Notes: generated by a model not told the origin, from the sequence alone. A stretch of 58,284 nucleotides of DNA from RUG760 sp045642205 (GCA_045642205.1 JAZUIK010000004.1:1-58284), one strand, 5' to 3'; shown: positions 47,683 to 57,741, counted from the first letter of the stretch. Numbers and translations are program-made.

Positions 47683-49698
47683 ATGAAACCAACCCTGATG
47701 CATGAAACAAATGTGGTATTACAATGTACGGAAACCATGACGGAGGGAGCAAAGATCTCTCTGATCTGTGCCGGTGTGGAAGATACGGCCAAGGTGCTGG
47801 CTTATCCGGAAAGAGCGAATACGGCGGATCCGGCATCCTTTTCCTGGGATACGTCTCCGGTAGTAGCCTCCTTCGAGATCATGATGGAAAAGAAAATGTC
47901 CTGCAGTGCTATCTATCAGCACAAGGTCTGGTGGCTCAGAACGGCTTTTGTAGAGGACTTTTCCAAGGTGCCCGATCGTACCCAGCTCCTGTTTATGAAA
48001 GAAGAGGATGAATATATCTTTTTCATGCCGGTGACGGAGGGAACACTTCGCTGTGATCTCATGGGGGCAGAGGATAACATTGTGAAGGCAGAATTGTCTG
48101 CCAACGGTATCTGCCCTGATACAAAGAGCGTGCCTGTTCTTTGTATCGGTAGAGGAAAAGATCCCTATCAGTGCCTGAGAGCAATGGCAGAAACCCTGGC
48201 AGCCGCCATGGGACGAGAGGGGATCCTCCGGGAAAAGAAGCAGTTGGGTTCTGTCTTTGAAGGCTTTGGCTGGTGTACCTGGAACGCCTTTTACCATGAG
48301 GTCAACGAGAAGGATATCCTTACCAAGTTAAGAGAGTTCAAGGAAAAGAATGTTCCTTTACGATATCTTCTGATCGATGATGGCTGGTCCGATGCCAACT
48401 ACGAGACAAAGCAGCTGCGCTCCTATGGTACAGATCCTGTAAAATTCCCGCAGGGACTGGAATATACGGTGAAAGCCGCCAGAGAGATCTATCCCGATCT
48501 GAAGGTGGGTGTCTGGCATGCGCTTTTAGGATATTGGCTTGGAATGGAACCCGGTTCAGAGGTGTTCAATAAATGGAAGGATCAGCTGATCGAACGCAAC
48601 GGGAAATATGTATTAAAGCCTGAGCAGGAAGTGGTCGAAGCCTTTTATGGTGAGTGGCATCAGTATCTTAAGGATTGCGGTATCGACTTCGTCAAGATCG
48701 ACGGACAGGGATATGCCTCCATGTATTTCAAAGGAGTTGCCTCCTATGGAGAAACCTCCGGAGCATACCTTAGAGCTGCTGAAAACTCAGCGAAAAAGTA
48801 CTTTGATGGCAATCTGATCAACTGTATGGGTATGGCACCTGAGAATCTGTGGATCCGAGAGAGTTCCTCCCTTTCCAGAAGTTCAGATGATTTCTTCCCC
48901 GACGAACCTCACTGGTTCAGAGAGCATGCACTGCAGAACAGCTTTAACTCGCTGCTGCAGGGATTATTCTATGTCGGAGACTGGGATATGTTCTGGAGCG
49001 TCCACGAAGAAGCATTGCAGAATTCGGTACTTCGTGCCATCAGTGGTGGTCCGGTCTATGTCAGCGATCGACTGGAAAAGACCGATCCGGAACTGATCCG
49101 TCCGTTGACCGATGGAAAAGGAACCGTTCTTCGTTTAGATGAGAGCGGACTTCCTACGCTGGATTGTCTGATGGATGATCCTTTCAAGAGAGACGGTCTG
49201 TTCAAAGTCTTCAATCAGAAGAAGGAAGATAACGAAACGATCTACCTGGTAGCAGCCTTCAACATTTCTGAAGAGGAAACTAAGAAGAACGATGTGCTTT
49301 CCACGAAGGAGATTCCCTCTCTTCAGGGAAGAGAATGGATCGTTTATCAGAACCTGCAAAAGAAAGCAGCGATCCTGAAGGATGACAGAGATGTCAAACT
49401 GTCACTGGAAGCCAACGGTACGGAGTTCCTTTGGATCAGGGAAAAGTCTCCGGTCTGTGTTATTGGAGATCCGGACAGATACTATAGCTATTACTGTGTA
49501 CAGAGTGAAGAAACAGACAAAAATACAGTGAGGGTAACAGTGGAAAACACAGAAAAGTGTCTGTTCTACTGTGAGCAGAACCCAAGGGTACTGCTGGATC
49601 AGAAGGAGACAGAGGCAGAGTCCATCGGCGACAATCTGTATCTGATCTGCTGGAAGGGTACAGATCGCCATACGATCACCATTGAACCAATGATGTAA
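47683..49698 (+). CDS. GH36 / raffinose synthase (Sip1)-like glycosidase
   Basis: A 671-residue protein resembling the raffinose-synthase/seed-imbibition group of GH36. The signature FGWCTWNAFYHEVNEKDI is near residue 195, RYLLIDDGWSD follows, DFVKIDGQGY carries the likely nucleophile Asp, and SRSSDDFFPDEP the likely acid/base Asp. Cytoplasmic, without signal peptide. Bacterial members are thought to be alpha-galactosidases or transglycosidases rather than true raffinose synthases. GAGGTGG lies before the ATG at 47683. TATAAT at 47602-47607 is a possible -10. The ArsC-like gene follows after 19 bases. Confidence 0.87.
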   Translation: MKPTLMHETNVVLQCTETMTEGAKISLICAGVEDTAKVLAYPERANTADPASFSWDTSPVVASFEIMMEKKMSCSAIYQHKVWWLRTAFVEDFSKVPDRTQLLFMKEEDEYIFFMPVTEGTLRCDLMGAEDNIVKAELSANGICPDTKSVPVLCIGRGKDPYQCLRAMAETLAAAMGREGILREKKQLGSVFEGFGWCTWNAFYHEVNEKDILTKLREFKEKNVPLRYLLIDDGWSDANYETKQLRSYGTDPVKFPQGLEYTVKAAREIYPDLKVGVWHALLGYWLGMEPGSEVFNKWKDQLIERNGKYVLKPEQEVVEAFYGEWHQYLKDCGIDFVKIDGQGYASMYFKGVASYGETSGAYLRAAENSAKKYFDGNLINCMGMAPENLWIRESSSLSRSSDDFFPDEPHWFREHALQNSFNSLLQGLFYVGDWDMFWSVHEEALQNSVLRAISGGPVYVSDRLEKTDPELIRPLTDGKGTVLRLDESGLPTLDCLMDDPFKRDGLFKVFNQKKEDNETIYLVAAFNISEEETKKNDVLSTKEIPSLQGREWIVYQNLQKKAAILKDDRDVKLSLEANGTEFLWIREKSPVCVIGDPDRYYSYYCVQSEETDKNTVRVTVENTEKCLFYCEQNPRVLLDQKETEAESIGDNLYLICWKGTDRHTITIEPMM

Positions 49699-49717
49699 AT
49701 ACGGGAGGAAATATAAG

Positions 49718-50068
49718 ATGATCTTTTTATGCTATGAGAAGTGTTCTACCTGTCAGAAGGCAAAGAAATGGCTGGATGAAAAAGGGATCACCTATGAGAT
49801 GAGACCGATCAAGGAACAGAATCCCACGAAGGAGGAACTGGCACAGTGGCATTTACAGAGTGGTCTTCCTATCAAACGCTTTGTGAATACCAGCGGTCTT
49901 CTCTATAAAGAATTGAAGCTGAAGGATAAGCTTCCTAATATGAGTGAGGAAGAGATCTATGCACTTTTGTCTACCGATGGCATGCTGGTAAAGCGTCCCA
50001 TCATCATTTCCGAGGAATTTGTGATTCCCGGATTCAAAGAGGAAGAGTGGAAAAAGGTCCTTCAGTGA
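49718..50068 (+). CDS. ArsC/Spx-family thioredoxin-fold protein
   Basis: A 116-residue protein with a redox motif Cys9-Ser-Thr-Cys12 (YEKCSTCQKAKKWLDEKGI), the PIKEQNPTKEEL loop and a late VKRPIIIS segment, as in the ArsC/Spx/YffB family. Spx binds RNA polymerase under thiol stress, ArsC-type members reduce arsenate; sequence alone does not decide, and the lone context without arsenic genes favours a thiol-redox role. GGAGG precedes the ATG. Confidence 0.85.
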   Translation: MIFLCYEKCSTCQKAKKWLDEKGITYEMRPIKEQNPTKEELAQWHLQSGLPIKRFVNTSGLLYKELKLKDKLPNMSEEEIYALLSTDGMLVKRPIIISEEFVIPGFKEEEWKKVLQ

Positions 50069-50100
50069 CAGAAGTATTCCGGTAATGTTCGGAGGAAAAA

Positions 50101-51900
50101 ATGAAACAGATCCAACATCGTGCTGATATCTGCGTGATCGGAGCAGGTCTTTCCGGTATGTGCGCCGCCATTGCAGCCGCACGCCACGGAAGTTCCGTGA
50201 TCCTGGTGAATGATCGTCCTGTCTTAGGAGGAAACTGTTCTTCCGAGATCAGGATGTGGCCTCTGGGAGCCCATGGTTCCAATACCAGAGAGACCGGAAT
50301 CTTTGAAGAGATCGTGCTGGAAAACATGCGCCGCAATCCCTTCAGGACCTATCCGATCTGGGACAGTGTCCTCTATGACATCGTCCAAAAACAGGACAAT
50401 CTGACCCTGATCTTAAATTGTTCGATCCAGGATGCCAAGGTCACGGAAGAAAGTGATGGAAACCGGGTCCATTCCGTAACCGGATGGCAGCTGACGACCT
50501 ATCAGTACCATACGATCACAGCTGACATTTTCCTTGACTGCAGCGGAGACAGTATCTTAGCAGAACTAAGCGGTGCAAAGTTCAGAAAAGGCAGAGAGGC
50601 AAGAGGGGAATTTGGGGAAGAGGCAGCTCCTTTAGAGGCAGATCCCCAGACTATGGGTAATTCCTGCATGCTTCAGGCCAGAGAGACAGGACAGAGAGTT
50701 CCGTATATTGCCCCTTCTTTTGCCAGAGATATATCTGAACAGGATCTGACTGGCAGAAACCATAATATGAAGGATCTAAGAGGAAATAACTTCTGGTGGC
50801 TGGAACTGGGCGGCGACCGGGATACTCTGAATGACTGTGAAGAGATCCGCGATGACCTGGTGGCACTGTCCTATGGAACCTGGGATCATATCAAGAATAA
50901 AGAAGGCCATGATGCTGATCGATGGGATCTGGAATTCGCCGGATGGCTCCCCGGTAAACGGGAGAGCCGACGCTATGAAGGAGGGCATATACTGACCCAG
51001 AATGAGGTAGCAGCCGGTGGTAAATTTGAAGATATCGTCGCCTATGGCGGCTGGAAGATCGACGATCACCCGCCGAAGGGATTCAACAATTTTGCCATAC
51101 CAACCAGATATTTTGACTGTCCTTCTCCCTTTGGGATCCCCTATCGATGCCTCTACTCTGTCAACGTAAAGAACCTGATGTTTGCAGGACGCAATATCAG
51201 TGTTACCCACGCGGCGATGGCGGCATCCAGGGTCATGGCGACCTGTGCGATCCTGGGACAGGCAGCCGGAACGGCAGCCCATCTGGCAAAGCACTATCAG
51301 CTGGATCCAAAGGAACTTTATGATCGGTCTGCTTCAGAGAAAAACTATATTGCAGAACTACAGCAGCTCCTGATGCAGGACGATTGCTGGCTGCCCGGAT
51401 TGAAGAGAGAAATCTCAGAAGGATGCAGTAAGGCAGAACTGAATATCGAGATGCCCGTAAGTGACATGGATATAGAAGTCCTTCGTAACGGGCTGGATCG
51501 CCCGGAAAATGGAGAGGATAACGGATGCTATATCCCTCTGGGAGCCAAGGTGACATATACTATGAAGGAACCGACCCTGGTCCATGAGGTACGATTGATC
51601 CTGGACAGTGATCTTGATAGAAAGACAGTGAAAGGTGGCGATCCCTCTATCAAGGACTGCCCGACGATCTGCAACCGGCCATATCAGATGCCTCCCTTTG
51701 AATTTCCCACGACGATGCTCGATGAGTTTGAACTGTGGGGAGACGGAGAGATGCTGTGTCATATCCGGGGCAATCGTCAGAGACATCTTTCGATCCGGAT
51801 TGAAAAGACCCTGACGAAACTGTCACTGATCCCCATCAGAACGACAGAAACTCAAGCGGATACGGATCGTGTTCACATTTTCTCTTTTGATTTTTCGTGA
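50101..51900 (+). CDS. FAD-dependent oxidoreductase (PF12831-type)
   Basis: A 599-residue flavoprotein. The FAD-binding Rossmann motif is ADICVIGAGLSGMCAAIAAA (GxGxxG at 14-19), followed by PVLGGNCSSEIRMWPLGAHG. The C-terminal FAD segment is NLMFAGRNISVTHAAMAASR with VMATCAILGQAAGTAAHLA. After about residue 420 there is an extra domain of some 180 residues, as in relatives that carry a galactose-binding-like module. Substrate unknown, possibly a sugar or polyol derivative. The gene starts 32 bases after the ArsC-like gene, with GGAGG before the ATG. Confidence 0.85.
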   Translation: MKQIQHRADICVIGAGLSGMCAAIAAARHGSSVILVNDRPVLGGNCSSEIRMWPLGAHGSNTRETGIFEEIVLENMRRNPFRTYPIWDSVLYDIVQKQDNLTLILNCSIQDAKVTEESDGNRVHSVTGWQLTTYQYHTITADIFLDCSGDSILAELSGAKFRKGREARGEFGEEAAPLEADPQTMGNSCMLQARETGQRVPYIAPSFARDISEQDLTGRNHNMKDLRGNNFWWLELGGDRDTLNDCEEIRDDLVALSYGTWDHIKNKEGHDADRWDLEFAGWLPGKRESRRYEGGHILTQNEVAAGGKFEDIVAYGGWKIDDHPPKGFNNFAIPTRYFDCPSPFGIPYRCLYSVNVKNLMFAGRNISVTHAAMAASRVMATCAILGQAAGTAAHLAKHYQLDPKELYDRSASEKNYIAELQQLLMQDDCWLPGLKREISEGCSKAELNIEMPVSDMDIEVLRNGLDRPENGEDNGCYIPLGAKVTYTMKEPTLVHEVRLILDSDLDRKTVKGGDPSIKDCPTICNRPYQMPPFEFPTTMLDEFELWGDGEMLCHIRGNRQRHLSIRIEKTLTKLSLIPIRTTETQADTDRVHIFSFDFS

Positions 51901-51951
51901 GGGAAGAAGTATAAAGATTACCCAAATATAAACCTCAAGGAGACATACGTC

Positions 51952-52761
51952 ATGGATTATATTTTCCCGAATGACAGTATCGACCGTATCGTAGCGGTCA
52001 GGCACGGTGACAGTATTGAAGTTGAAAGCTGGAATGAGATCAATGACCTTGTAGCCATCGGATTCGGATACGTCCGACGTGGAGGAACGGAAACTACCTT
52101 CGATGTTTATGTGGAAGTAGCAGAGGAAGAAAGAAATAAAGGAATCGGCACAATGATGCTGACGACGATCCTCTCCAGAATAAAGAGCAGATTCAAAACC
52201 GGGACGGAACTAAATATCTTTGGCGAATATTCCATAAATGAGATTGCAGATCATCTTGCAGAAAAAATGGGATTTCATATTTCCAAGGCAGAGGTTATGA
52301 CCTGCAGCAGAGCGAAAATGTTTCCCACAAAAGGGATCCGAACGGTTACGGAGGAAGACTATGTCCCTTACTGGACCATATGGGATACCAGTTACAGAAA
52401 AATGCTGATGGAGCAGGGAATTCCGGTTCCTGAAGAAACGCCTGTCGACATGGCAGGACTGGGGGAATTCTTAGACACCGCCGAGGATCGATTTGTGATC
52501 GAAGAAAACGGAAAGCTGGTCGCCATGGGGCAGATCTATGGAAATATGATCGGCGCACTGGCTGTAGATATCGATGAGCAGCATAAAGGGTATGGCACCA
52601 GACTGGCTTCCTTCATGGCAAGGCAGATCAGAAAGAATGGACATAATCAGGCGAAGCTGTACTGTGAGCAGAAAAACATCCATGGGAAAAAGACCTATGA
52701 AAAGGTTGGATTTGTAACGGAACGTGTTGTTTCTGCGGTTACTATGATGATTAGGGCGTAA
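51952..52761 (+). CDS. Tandem GNAT acetyltransferase
   Basis: A 269-residue protein with two GNAT units. Unit 1 (about 1-120) has VEVAEEERNKGIGTMMLTTIL, which contains the R/Q-x-x-G-x-G/A acetyl-CoA loop. Unit 2 (about 125-269) has LAVDIDEQHKGYGTRLASFM and ends KTYEKVGFVTERVVSAVTMMI. Duplicate GNAT proteins modify small amines or antibiotics in several cases, but the target here is unknown. AAGGAG is upstream. Last gene before the composition changes. Confidence 0.85.
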   Translation: MDYIFPNDSIDRIVAVRHGDSIEVESWNEINDLVAIGFGYVRRGGTETTFDVYVEVAEEERNKGIGTMMLTTILSRIKSRFKTGTELNIFGEYSINEIADHLAEKMGFHISKAEVMTCSRAKMFPTKGIRTVTEEDYVPYWTIWDTSYRKMLMEQGIPVPEETPVDMAGLGEFLDTAEDRFVIEENGKLVAMGQIYGNMIGALAVDIDEQHKGYGTRLASFMARQIRKNGHNQAKLYCEQKNIHGKKTYEKVGFVTERVVSAVTMMIRA

Positions 52762-52776
52762 TACTTCAGGATTGTT

Positions 52777-53685
52777 ATGGATCAAAGTCAAAAGAAATGT
52801 ATCAGACTTATTTGGACAAAGTTCGTTGTTCTTGTTGTTTGTTTTGTGGCCATCGGAATACTTAGTGGGTGTCACGACAATAATAAACAGGCTTTGCCAG
52901 ATGAATGGACCGCCCCGGAGGAAAGTAAGGTATCGGGGGTATACATACCTGCTGTTGAATTACCAGCAGAAACAGACAGCGTCGAATATGCCATGATGGG
53001 ATTGGTTGTATACAAAGGCGGTATTTACACATCTGCTGAGTTATATTATGGCGATGATGCAGGAAGAATAGATGAACTCGTCGGTGACTATCTTGGTTAT
53101 GCGACCGGTTCTATTAATGAGTGGTCGACGCAGGATGAGTATGCAGTAGAGTTTGCATCTTCCTGTACAGGGGAAGTGTACTCTGTTAAAGGATATGATA
53201 CGGATTTTCGAGTATGTATTCGTCAGGAATATGAGAATGAAAATAGTGAACAGTCTTTGCAGATCATGTTTCTTGACAGGTTAAATGACATAAGCCTAAC
53301 CACAGGGGCGGACTTATTCGAGTCAAAACTCCATATCAGCGATAATGTCGAGATGGTTCAGTGGCAAAGTCATGATGACTGGAATAATGCATCAGGCAAT
53401 CTGAAGACCGCAGATATCGAGTCGGCTCTTTGGAAAGAATTTCTGAATCAGGTAGACATGGCAGAAATTCAATACACATGGAAGTCCGCAGAAATAAAGG
53501 GTTCCATATACGATACTTCCAACCAGGCCCATATTAACTTGCTGATGAACGATGGAACCATGAATAGAATCAGGTTAATCGAGGGTGGTTATGTAGGATA
53601 TGCACCGATGGCATGGTATTTTGTAAAGATCCCAGGAGATACATTTGATGCCATTTTCGCGGCTTGCGGTGGAAAAGTGGATTAG
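52777..53685 (+). CDS. Lipoprotein of unknown function
   Basis: A 302-residue exported lipoprotein. The basic start is followed by a hydrophobic helix (17-33) and the lipobox LSGC (Cys33). The mature part is acidic with no motif I recognise. The start codon has only a weak ribosome site. Codon use is AT-richer (TTA, ATA, AAA) than the genes before it, which suggests a separate origin, and it opens the stretch that leads to the insertion sequence. Confidence 0.7.
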   Translation: MDQSQKKCIRLIWTKFVVLVVCFVAIGILSGCHDNNKQALPDEWTAPEESKVSGVYIPAVELPAETDSVEYAMMGLVVYKGGIYTSAELYYGDDAGRIDELVGDYLGYATGSINEWSTQDEYAVEFASSCTGEVYSVKGYDTDFRVCIRQEYENENSEQSLQIMFLDRLNDISLTTGADLFESKLHISDNVEMVQWQSHDDWNNASGNLKTADIESALWKEFLNQVDMAEIQYTWKSAEIKGSIYDTSNQAHINLLMNDGTMNRIRLIEGGYVGYAPMAWYFVKIPGDTFDAIFAACGGKVD

Positions 53686-53812
53686 TCTTGGAGGGGCACT
53701 TAGTTGCTTTCGAAACCACAATCATAGGCATAGTTTGTCTCGGTAACAAACAGAAAAAACGATGTCTGGACTAATCGTCCAAGAAAGCTTACTGGGAAAC
53801 TTTTTGAGTTAT

Positions 53813-54511
53813 TTAACTCTTTCTCAATATCATATGATGGAAAAATGCGATATCTCTGTATTCAGGAATTTGAGATACCCGCATTTCAAGCTGGACCATT
53901 TTCTCTTGCCATTCTTCCTTGGCGTGATGTTCCTGATTCTGCTGTAGATCCCAAAAGGTTCGGATTCCATAAATGTCGATAATCTCGAGTTCTTTTGCCC
54001 ATATCGGAATATCCAAATCATTATAGTATCGGATAGCACCGTATTTGGAAGCGGAGCTGTTTTCTCCATCGAGCAGAGCATTTGCTTTTTGAAAATCATC
54101 CAGGAGAACAGCCATCTGCATTACACGACCTGCCCTGTTATGTTTTACGATGGATATAAATCCGTTCTGACGCAACAGTCTTGAAAATTCCTTGATTACT
54201 GCTTCTTTATCATCGATATACTCAAGAACATTATGGCAGATAATTACATCAAAAGACTCATCTGCGAAATTGGCTAGTGATTGGATATCTCCGGTAATTT
54301 GCAAATAGGGATAGTCATGCCATGAATTTGCTAGCATATCTTCTGAAGGCTCGAGCGCTACGACTTCATTATCCTGAGCAAAGTGATTTGCTGTGACACC
54401 TTCACCGCTCCCGAAATCCAGAATGCGTTTTCCCTTGATTTCGCCTAATTGTGACCAGACGATCCTTTTAAATAGCCGTTCCCATGCTGACAATTCTGTG
54501 ATATTATGCAT
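53813..54511 (-). CDS. Class I SAM-dependent methyltransferase
   Basis: A 232-residue methyltransferase of the Methyltransf_11/UbiE type. Motif I is RILDFGSGEGVTANHFA near residues 29-45, motif II DVIICHNVLEYIDDKE near 90-106, and motif III RLLRQNGFISIVKHN. The substrate is unknown. It is convergent with the lipoprotein gene and lies downstream of the DUF4143 ATPase on the same strand, 82 bases apart. Same AT-rich codon use as its neighbours. Confidence 0.87.
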   Translation of the reverse strand: MHNITELSAWERLFKRIVWSQLGEIKGKRILDFGSGEGVTANHFAQDNEVVALEPSEDMLANSWHDYPYLQITGDIQSLANFADESFDVIICHNVLEYIDDKEAVIKEFSRLLRQNGFISIVKHNRAGRVMQMAVLLDDFQKANALLDGENSSASKYGAIRYYNDLDIPIWAKELEIIDIYGIRTFWDLQQNQEHHAKEEWQEKMVQLEMRVSQIPEYRDIAFFHHMILRKS

Positions 54512-54593
54512 CTTCTATTTTCCTCATTTTAGTCAGGACAACTCAATACGGCAGATACCAAACATCCGCCAAATCAGAATAATGACTATTGTC

Positions 54594-55913
54594 CTACAGT
54601 AACCAGTTGATTAGGTTGAGAGACTTAATTCCGTCGTAGGATGCATCAAGCCCTGTATCAAGAGACAATATGATCTTTTCATAATTGTCATTGATCTTTT
54701 GCAGCGGTGCCAGTTCCCGCCGACGAACGTCTTCACTTGCCATAGATTCCGTGACTTGAACATACAGCTTATCATCTGCCTTGGTGGCTATGAAATCAAC
54801 CTCTGCATTATCCACCTTTCCGATTGCGACATCATATCCTCTGCGCAACAATTCAAAATAAACCACATTTTCAATGGCATGACCACTGTCACGATTTCTG
54901 AACCCAAGCAAATAGTTTCGCAGACCAATGTCAACAATATAATACTTGCCAAGCGTTCTGAGGTATTCCTTCCCCTTGATATCAAAGCGCTTAATGTCAT
55001 AGTAGAAATAGGACTCAAGCAGAGCATTAACATAGGCTTGTACGGTGTGTGCGCTGGGTACACCTTTCCGTTTTCCATCTTCCAGCAAGCCTTCATTGAC
55101 CAATGTATTGCCAATGGAGGATACCGACACACTGCTACCAATGTTATCTGCAAGGAACAGAATGATCTTACGCAGCAAACCCGGATCTGTGATTTGCCGC
55201 TGTCCGCGCCGCTTTTCTCTTTCCAGAATATCTCTGACCACAACAGTGGAATAGATACCGTCAAGCAGCACCAATGCCTTTTCCTGATCTAAGCCAACAT
55301 CCGCAATACCGGGCATGCCACCGAAACGCATATAGGCATCGAACACTTCGCGCAGCTCATATCGTTCACCGTTTTTGTCAAACACCTGCGTTCTTGTACC
55401 ACCCAAAGCACTCTTGGATTTTTTTATCTCGAAATCATGGAAATACAGGAACTCGCTGAAAGAAAGCGGAAGCATCTTAATTTCTACACATCTTCCGGAT
55501 AAATAGGTGGAATATTCAGAAGAGAGCAGATATGCGTTTGAGCCAGTGATGTAAATATCACAGTTGAAGTCTACACGGAAAGAGTTGACAGTATCTTCCC
55601 AATCCGTGATACGTTGCAGCTCATCAAAAAACAGATACATCCTCTTTCCAGGAATAACTCTATCTTTCACATATTTGTAGAAATCATCTGCAGACATTTT
55701 TTTGAACTCGTGAGACTCGAAGTTCATTTCTATAATCTGCTCTTCTGAAACACCCATTTCTTTCAGATGAGCTACCATCAGTTTCAATAAACTGGATTTA
55801 CCGCAGCGTCGAATACCGGTGACCACCTTTACAGGCTCGGTGTCTTTGAATGCGATGATTTTACTTAAATAAAGATCTCTCCTTTTAACCTTAACTTCCA
55901 GCAAGTTTTCCAC
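54594..55913 (-). CDS. AAA ATPase with DUF4143 C-terminal domain
   Basis: A 439-residue protein. The N-terminal AAA domain has Walker A GIRRCGKSSLL near residues 33-43 and Walker B MYLFFDELQ, with sensor region YITGSNAYLLSSE. LSGRCVEIKMLPLSFSEF leads into the linker. The C-terminal DUF4143 domain contains YYIVDIGLRNYLLGFR, ENVVYFELLRRGYDVAIGK and VDFIATK, which looks like a nuclease-like fold. This family is widespread and scattered in anaerobes, with no settled function. Located between the methyltransferase and the insertion sequence. Confidence 0.9.
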   Translation of the reverse strand: MENLLEVKVKRRDLYLSKIIAFKDTEPVKVVTGIRRCGKSSLLKLMVAHLKEMGVSEEQIIEMNFESHEFKKMSADDFYKYVKDRVIPGKRMYLFFDELQRITDWEDTVNSFRVDFNCDIYITGSNAYLLSSEYSTYLSGRCVEIKMLPLSFSEFLYFHDFEIKKSKSALGGTRTQVFDKNGERYELREVFDAYMRFGGMPGIADVGLDQEKALVLLDGIYSTVVVRDILEREKRRGQRQITDPGLLRKIILFLADNIGSSVSVSSIGNTLVNEGLLEDGKRKGVPSAHTVQAYVNALLESYFYYDIKRFDIKGKEYLRTLGKYYIVDIGLRNYLLGFRNRDSGHAIENVVYFELLRRGYDVAIGKVDNAEVDFIATKADDKLYVQVTESMASEDVRRRELAPLQKINDNYEKIILSLDTGLDASYDGIKSLNLINWLL

Positions 55914-55949
55914 CTAAAGAACAAAACACCTACGAAACACTCAGAAAAG

Positions 55950-55990
55950 CCGGGAATTCTGTGGCTTTTGGTTGCGGAATTCCCGGTTTT
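55950..55990 (+). terminator. Hairpin at the left side of the insertion sequence
   Basis: CCGGGAATTC (55950-55959) and GAATTCCCGG (55977-55986) with a 17-base loop, followed by TTTT. It would stop transcripts entering from outside, while the transposase promoter partly overlaps its right arm. Confidence 0.7.
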
Positions 55991-56000
55991 ATGTTATACT
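55972..56000 (+). promoter_or_regulatory. Candidate transposase promoter
   Basis: TTGCGG (55972-55977) and TATACT (55995-56000), 17-base spacing; the -35 lies in the loop and right arm of the preceding hairpin. Confidence 0.55.
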
Positions 56001-56039
56001 TGATTTAGGTCTAATTAAGCCTAAAGGAGAATCGCAAAA

Positions 56040-57728
56040 ATGTACCTCGATCTGCTGGTCAACGTACCCGATGCGCCGGGAAAACTTCTGCTTACAAAGA
56101 AGGCTGACACTGTTTACGTCTACTACGAAATCGGCCGTGTCTACGACGCCCAGAAACAATACACCTATCCCAAGCGTGTCACCATAGGTAAACTCTCTAA
56201 AGAAGATCCTAATAAGATGCAGCCCAACGAGAACTATCTGAAGTATTTTCCTGAGGAAGCTCTTCCGGAAGAGAATGAACGTGCCACCAGAAGCAGTTGC
56301 CTTAGAATAGGAACTTTCCTTGTGCTCCAGAAACTTGTTCAGGAATGCGGTATAGAAGAAATCCTGAAGAATTACTTTTCCGAAAAAGACCTCGGACTAT
56401 TCCTGGATCTGGCGGCCTACTCCATCATAGAAGAAAGCAACGCAGCGCAGTACTATCCGAACTACGCCTACAACCATCCGCTCTTTACAGAAAAGATGCA
56501 CATCTACAGCGATTCAAAAGTATCGAGTTTTCTGAATTCAATGAAGGATGAGCAGAGTGCCGGATTTTTGAACGAGTGGAATGAAAAGAGAAATCATAGA
56601 GAAAAGATCTACCTTTCTTACGATTCCACGAACAAAAACTGCCAGGCAGGTGATATCGAACTGGTGGAATACGGAAACGCGAAAGAAGACAAGGACCTGC
56701 CGATCGTAAACTATGCGATCGCATACGATACAGCAAACCGGGAGCCCCTGTTCTACGAGCAGTATCCGGGAAGTATCGTAGATGTATCGCAGCTGCAGTA
56801 TGCGTTAGATAAAGCAAGAAGCTATGGCTACAGGAAGATCGGCTTTATCCTGGACAGAGGGTACTTCAGCAAAAGCAACATCGCATACATGGATCAATGC
56901 GGGTACAGCTTTGTGATCATGGTAAAGGGAATGGCCTCTTTTGTTAATCGACTGGTAACAGAGGTAATGGGAAGTTTCGAAAAGAAACGCTCAAACTTTA
57001 TCAATGAATACAGAGTGTATGGAACGACAGTAAAGAGAAAACTATACCCAACAGATCAGAAGAACAGATACTTCCATATCTATTACAACAGTGCAAGAGC
57101 CAGTGCGGAAGAAAACGTGGTCAATGCAAAGATCGAAAGCATGAAGAAGTTCCTGATGAGACATGTGAATCAGGAAAGAGAGTTCGGACCGGCGTATGAA
57201 AAGTATTTTTACCTGCATCACGATGAGGAAAGCGGAGTGTTTGTGTATCCGGAAGAAAAGACGCAGATAATCGATGACGAGCTTAATCATTGCGGATACT
57301 TTGTGATCGTAACCTCAGAAAAGATGAGTGCGCAGGAAGCGATAGAGATCTATAAGAGCAGGGACGCATCAGAGAAACTGTTCCGAGGAGACAAAACATA
57401 TCTTGGAGACAAGAGCTTACGAGTATACTCAGATGAATCGGCAGCAGCAAAGATCTTTGTGGAGTTCGTAGCATTGATCTTAAGGTGCAAGATGTATACA
57501 GGTCTGAAAGATGCGTTGAAAGAGATGGACAACAGACCGAACTACATGAGTGTACCGGCAGCGATAGGAGAACTGGAAAAGATCGAGATGGTGAGACAGT
57601 TAGATGGAGTCTACCGATTAGATCATGCGGTAACGGCAACGCAGAAGATCATCCTGAAAGCCTTCGGAATCAATGCAGAAAGAGTGAAATATAAAGCGGC
57701 ATACATCAGTGATGAGTTGAAGAAGTGA
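56040..57728 (+). CDS. IS1634-type DDE transposase
   Basis: A 562-residue transposase of the IS1634/IS4 superfamily. Catalytic residues are Asp195 in LSYDSTN, Asp272 in GFILDRGYFS and Glu445 in YKSRDASEKLFRGDK. That last segment fits the Y-x2-R-x3-E-x6-K signature exactly (Tyr438, Arg441, Glu445, Lys452). Length is typical for IS1634. AAAGGAG lies before the ATG. The frame is intact, so the element may be active. Terminal inverted repeats could not be identified by eye. Confidence 0.9.
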   Translation: MYLDLLVNVPDAPGKLLLTKKADTVYVYYEIGRVYDAQKQYTYPKRVTIGKLSKEDPNKMQPNENYLKYFPEEALPEENERATRSSCLRIGTFLVLQKLVQECGIEEILKNYFSEKDLGLFLDLAAYSIIEESNAAQYYPNYAYNHPLFTEKMHIYSDSKVSSFLNSMKDEQSAGFLNEWNEKRNHREKIYLSYDSTNKNCQAGDIELVEYGNAKEDKDLPIVNYAIAYDTANREPLFYEQYPGSIVDVSQLQYALDKARSYGYRKIGFILDRGYFSKSNIAYMDQCGYSFVIMVKGMASFVNRLVTEVMGSFEKKRSNFINEYRVYGTTVKRKLYPTDQKNRYFHIYYNSARASAEENVVNAKIESMKKFLMRHVNQEREFGPAYEKYFYLHHDEESGVFVYPEEKTQIIDDELNHCGYFVIVTSEKMSAQEAIEIYKSRDASEKLFRGDKTYLGDKSLRVYSDESAAAKIFVEFVALILRCKMYTGLKDALKEMDNRPNYMSVPAAIGELEKIEMVRQLDGVYRLDHAVTATQKIILKAFGINAERVKYKAAYISDELKK

Positions 57729-57741
57729 AAGGGAAAAAGCA

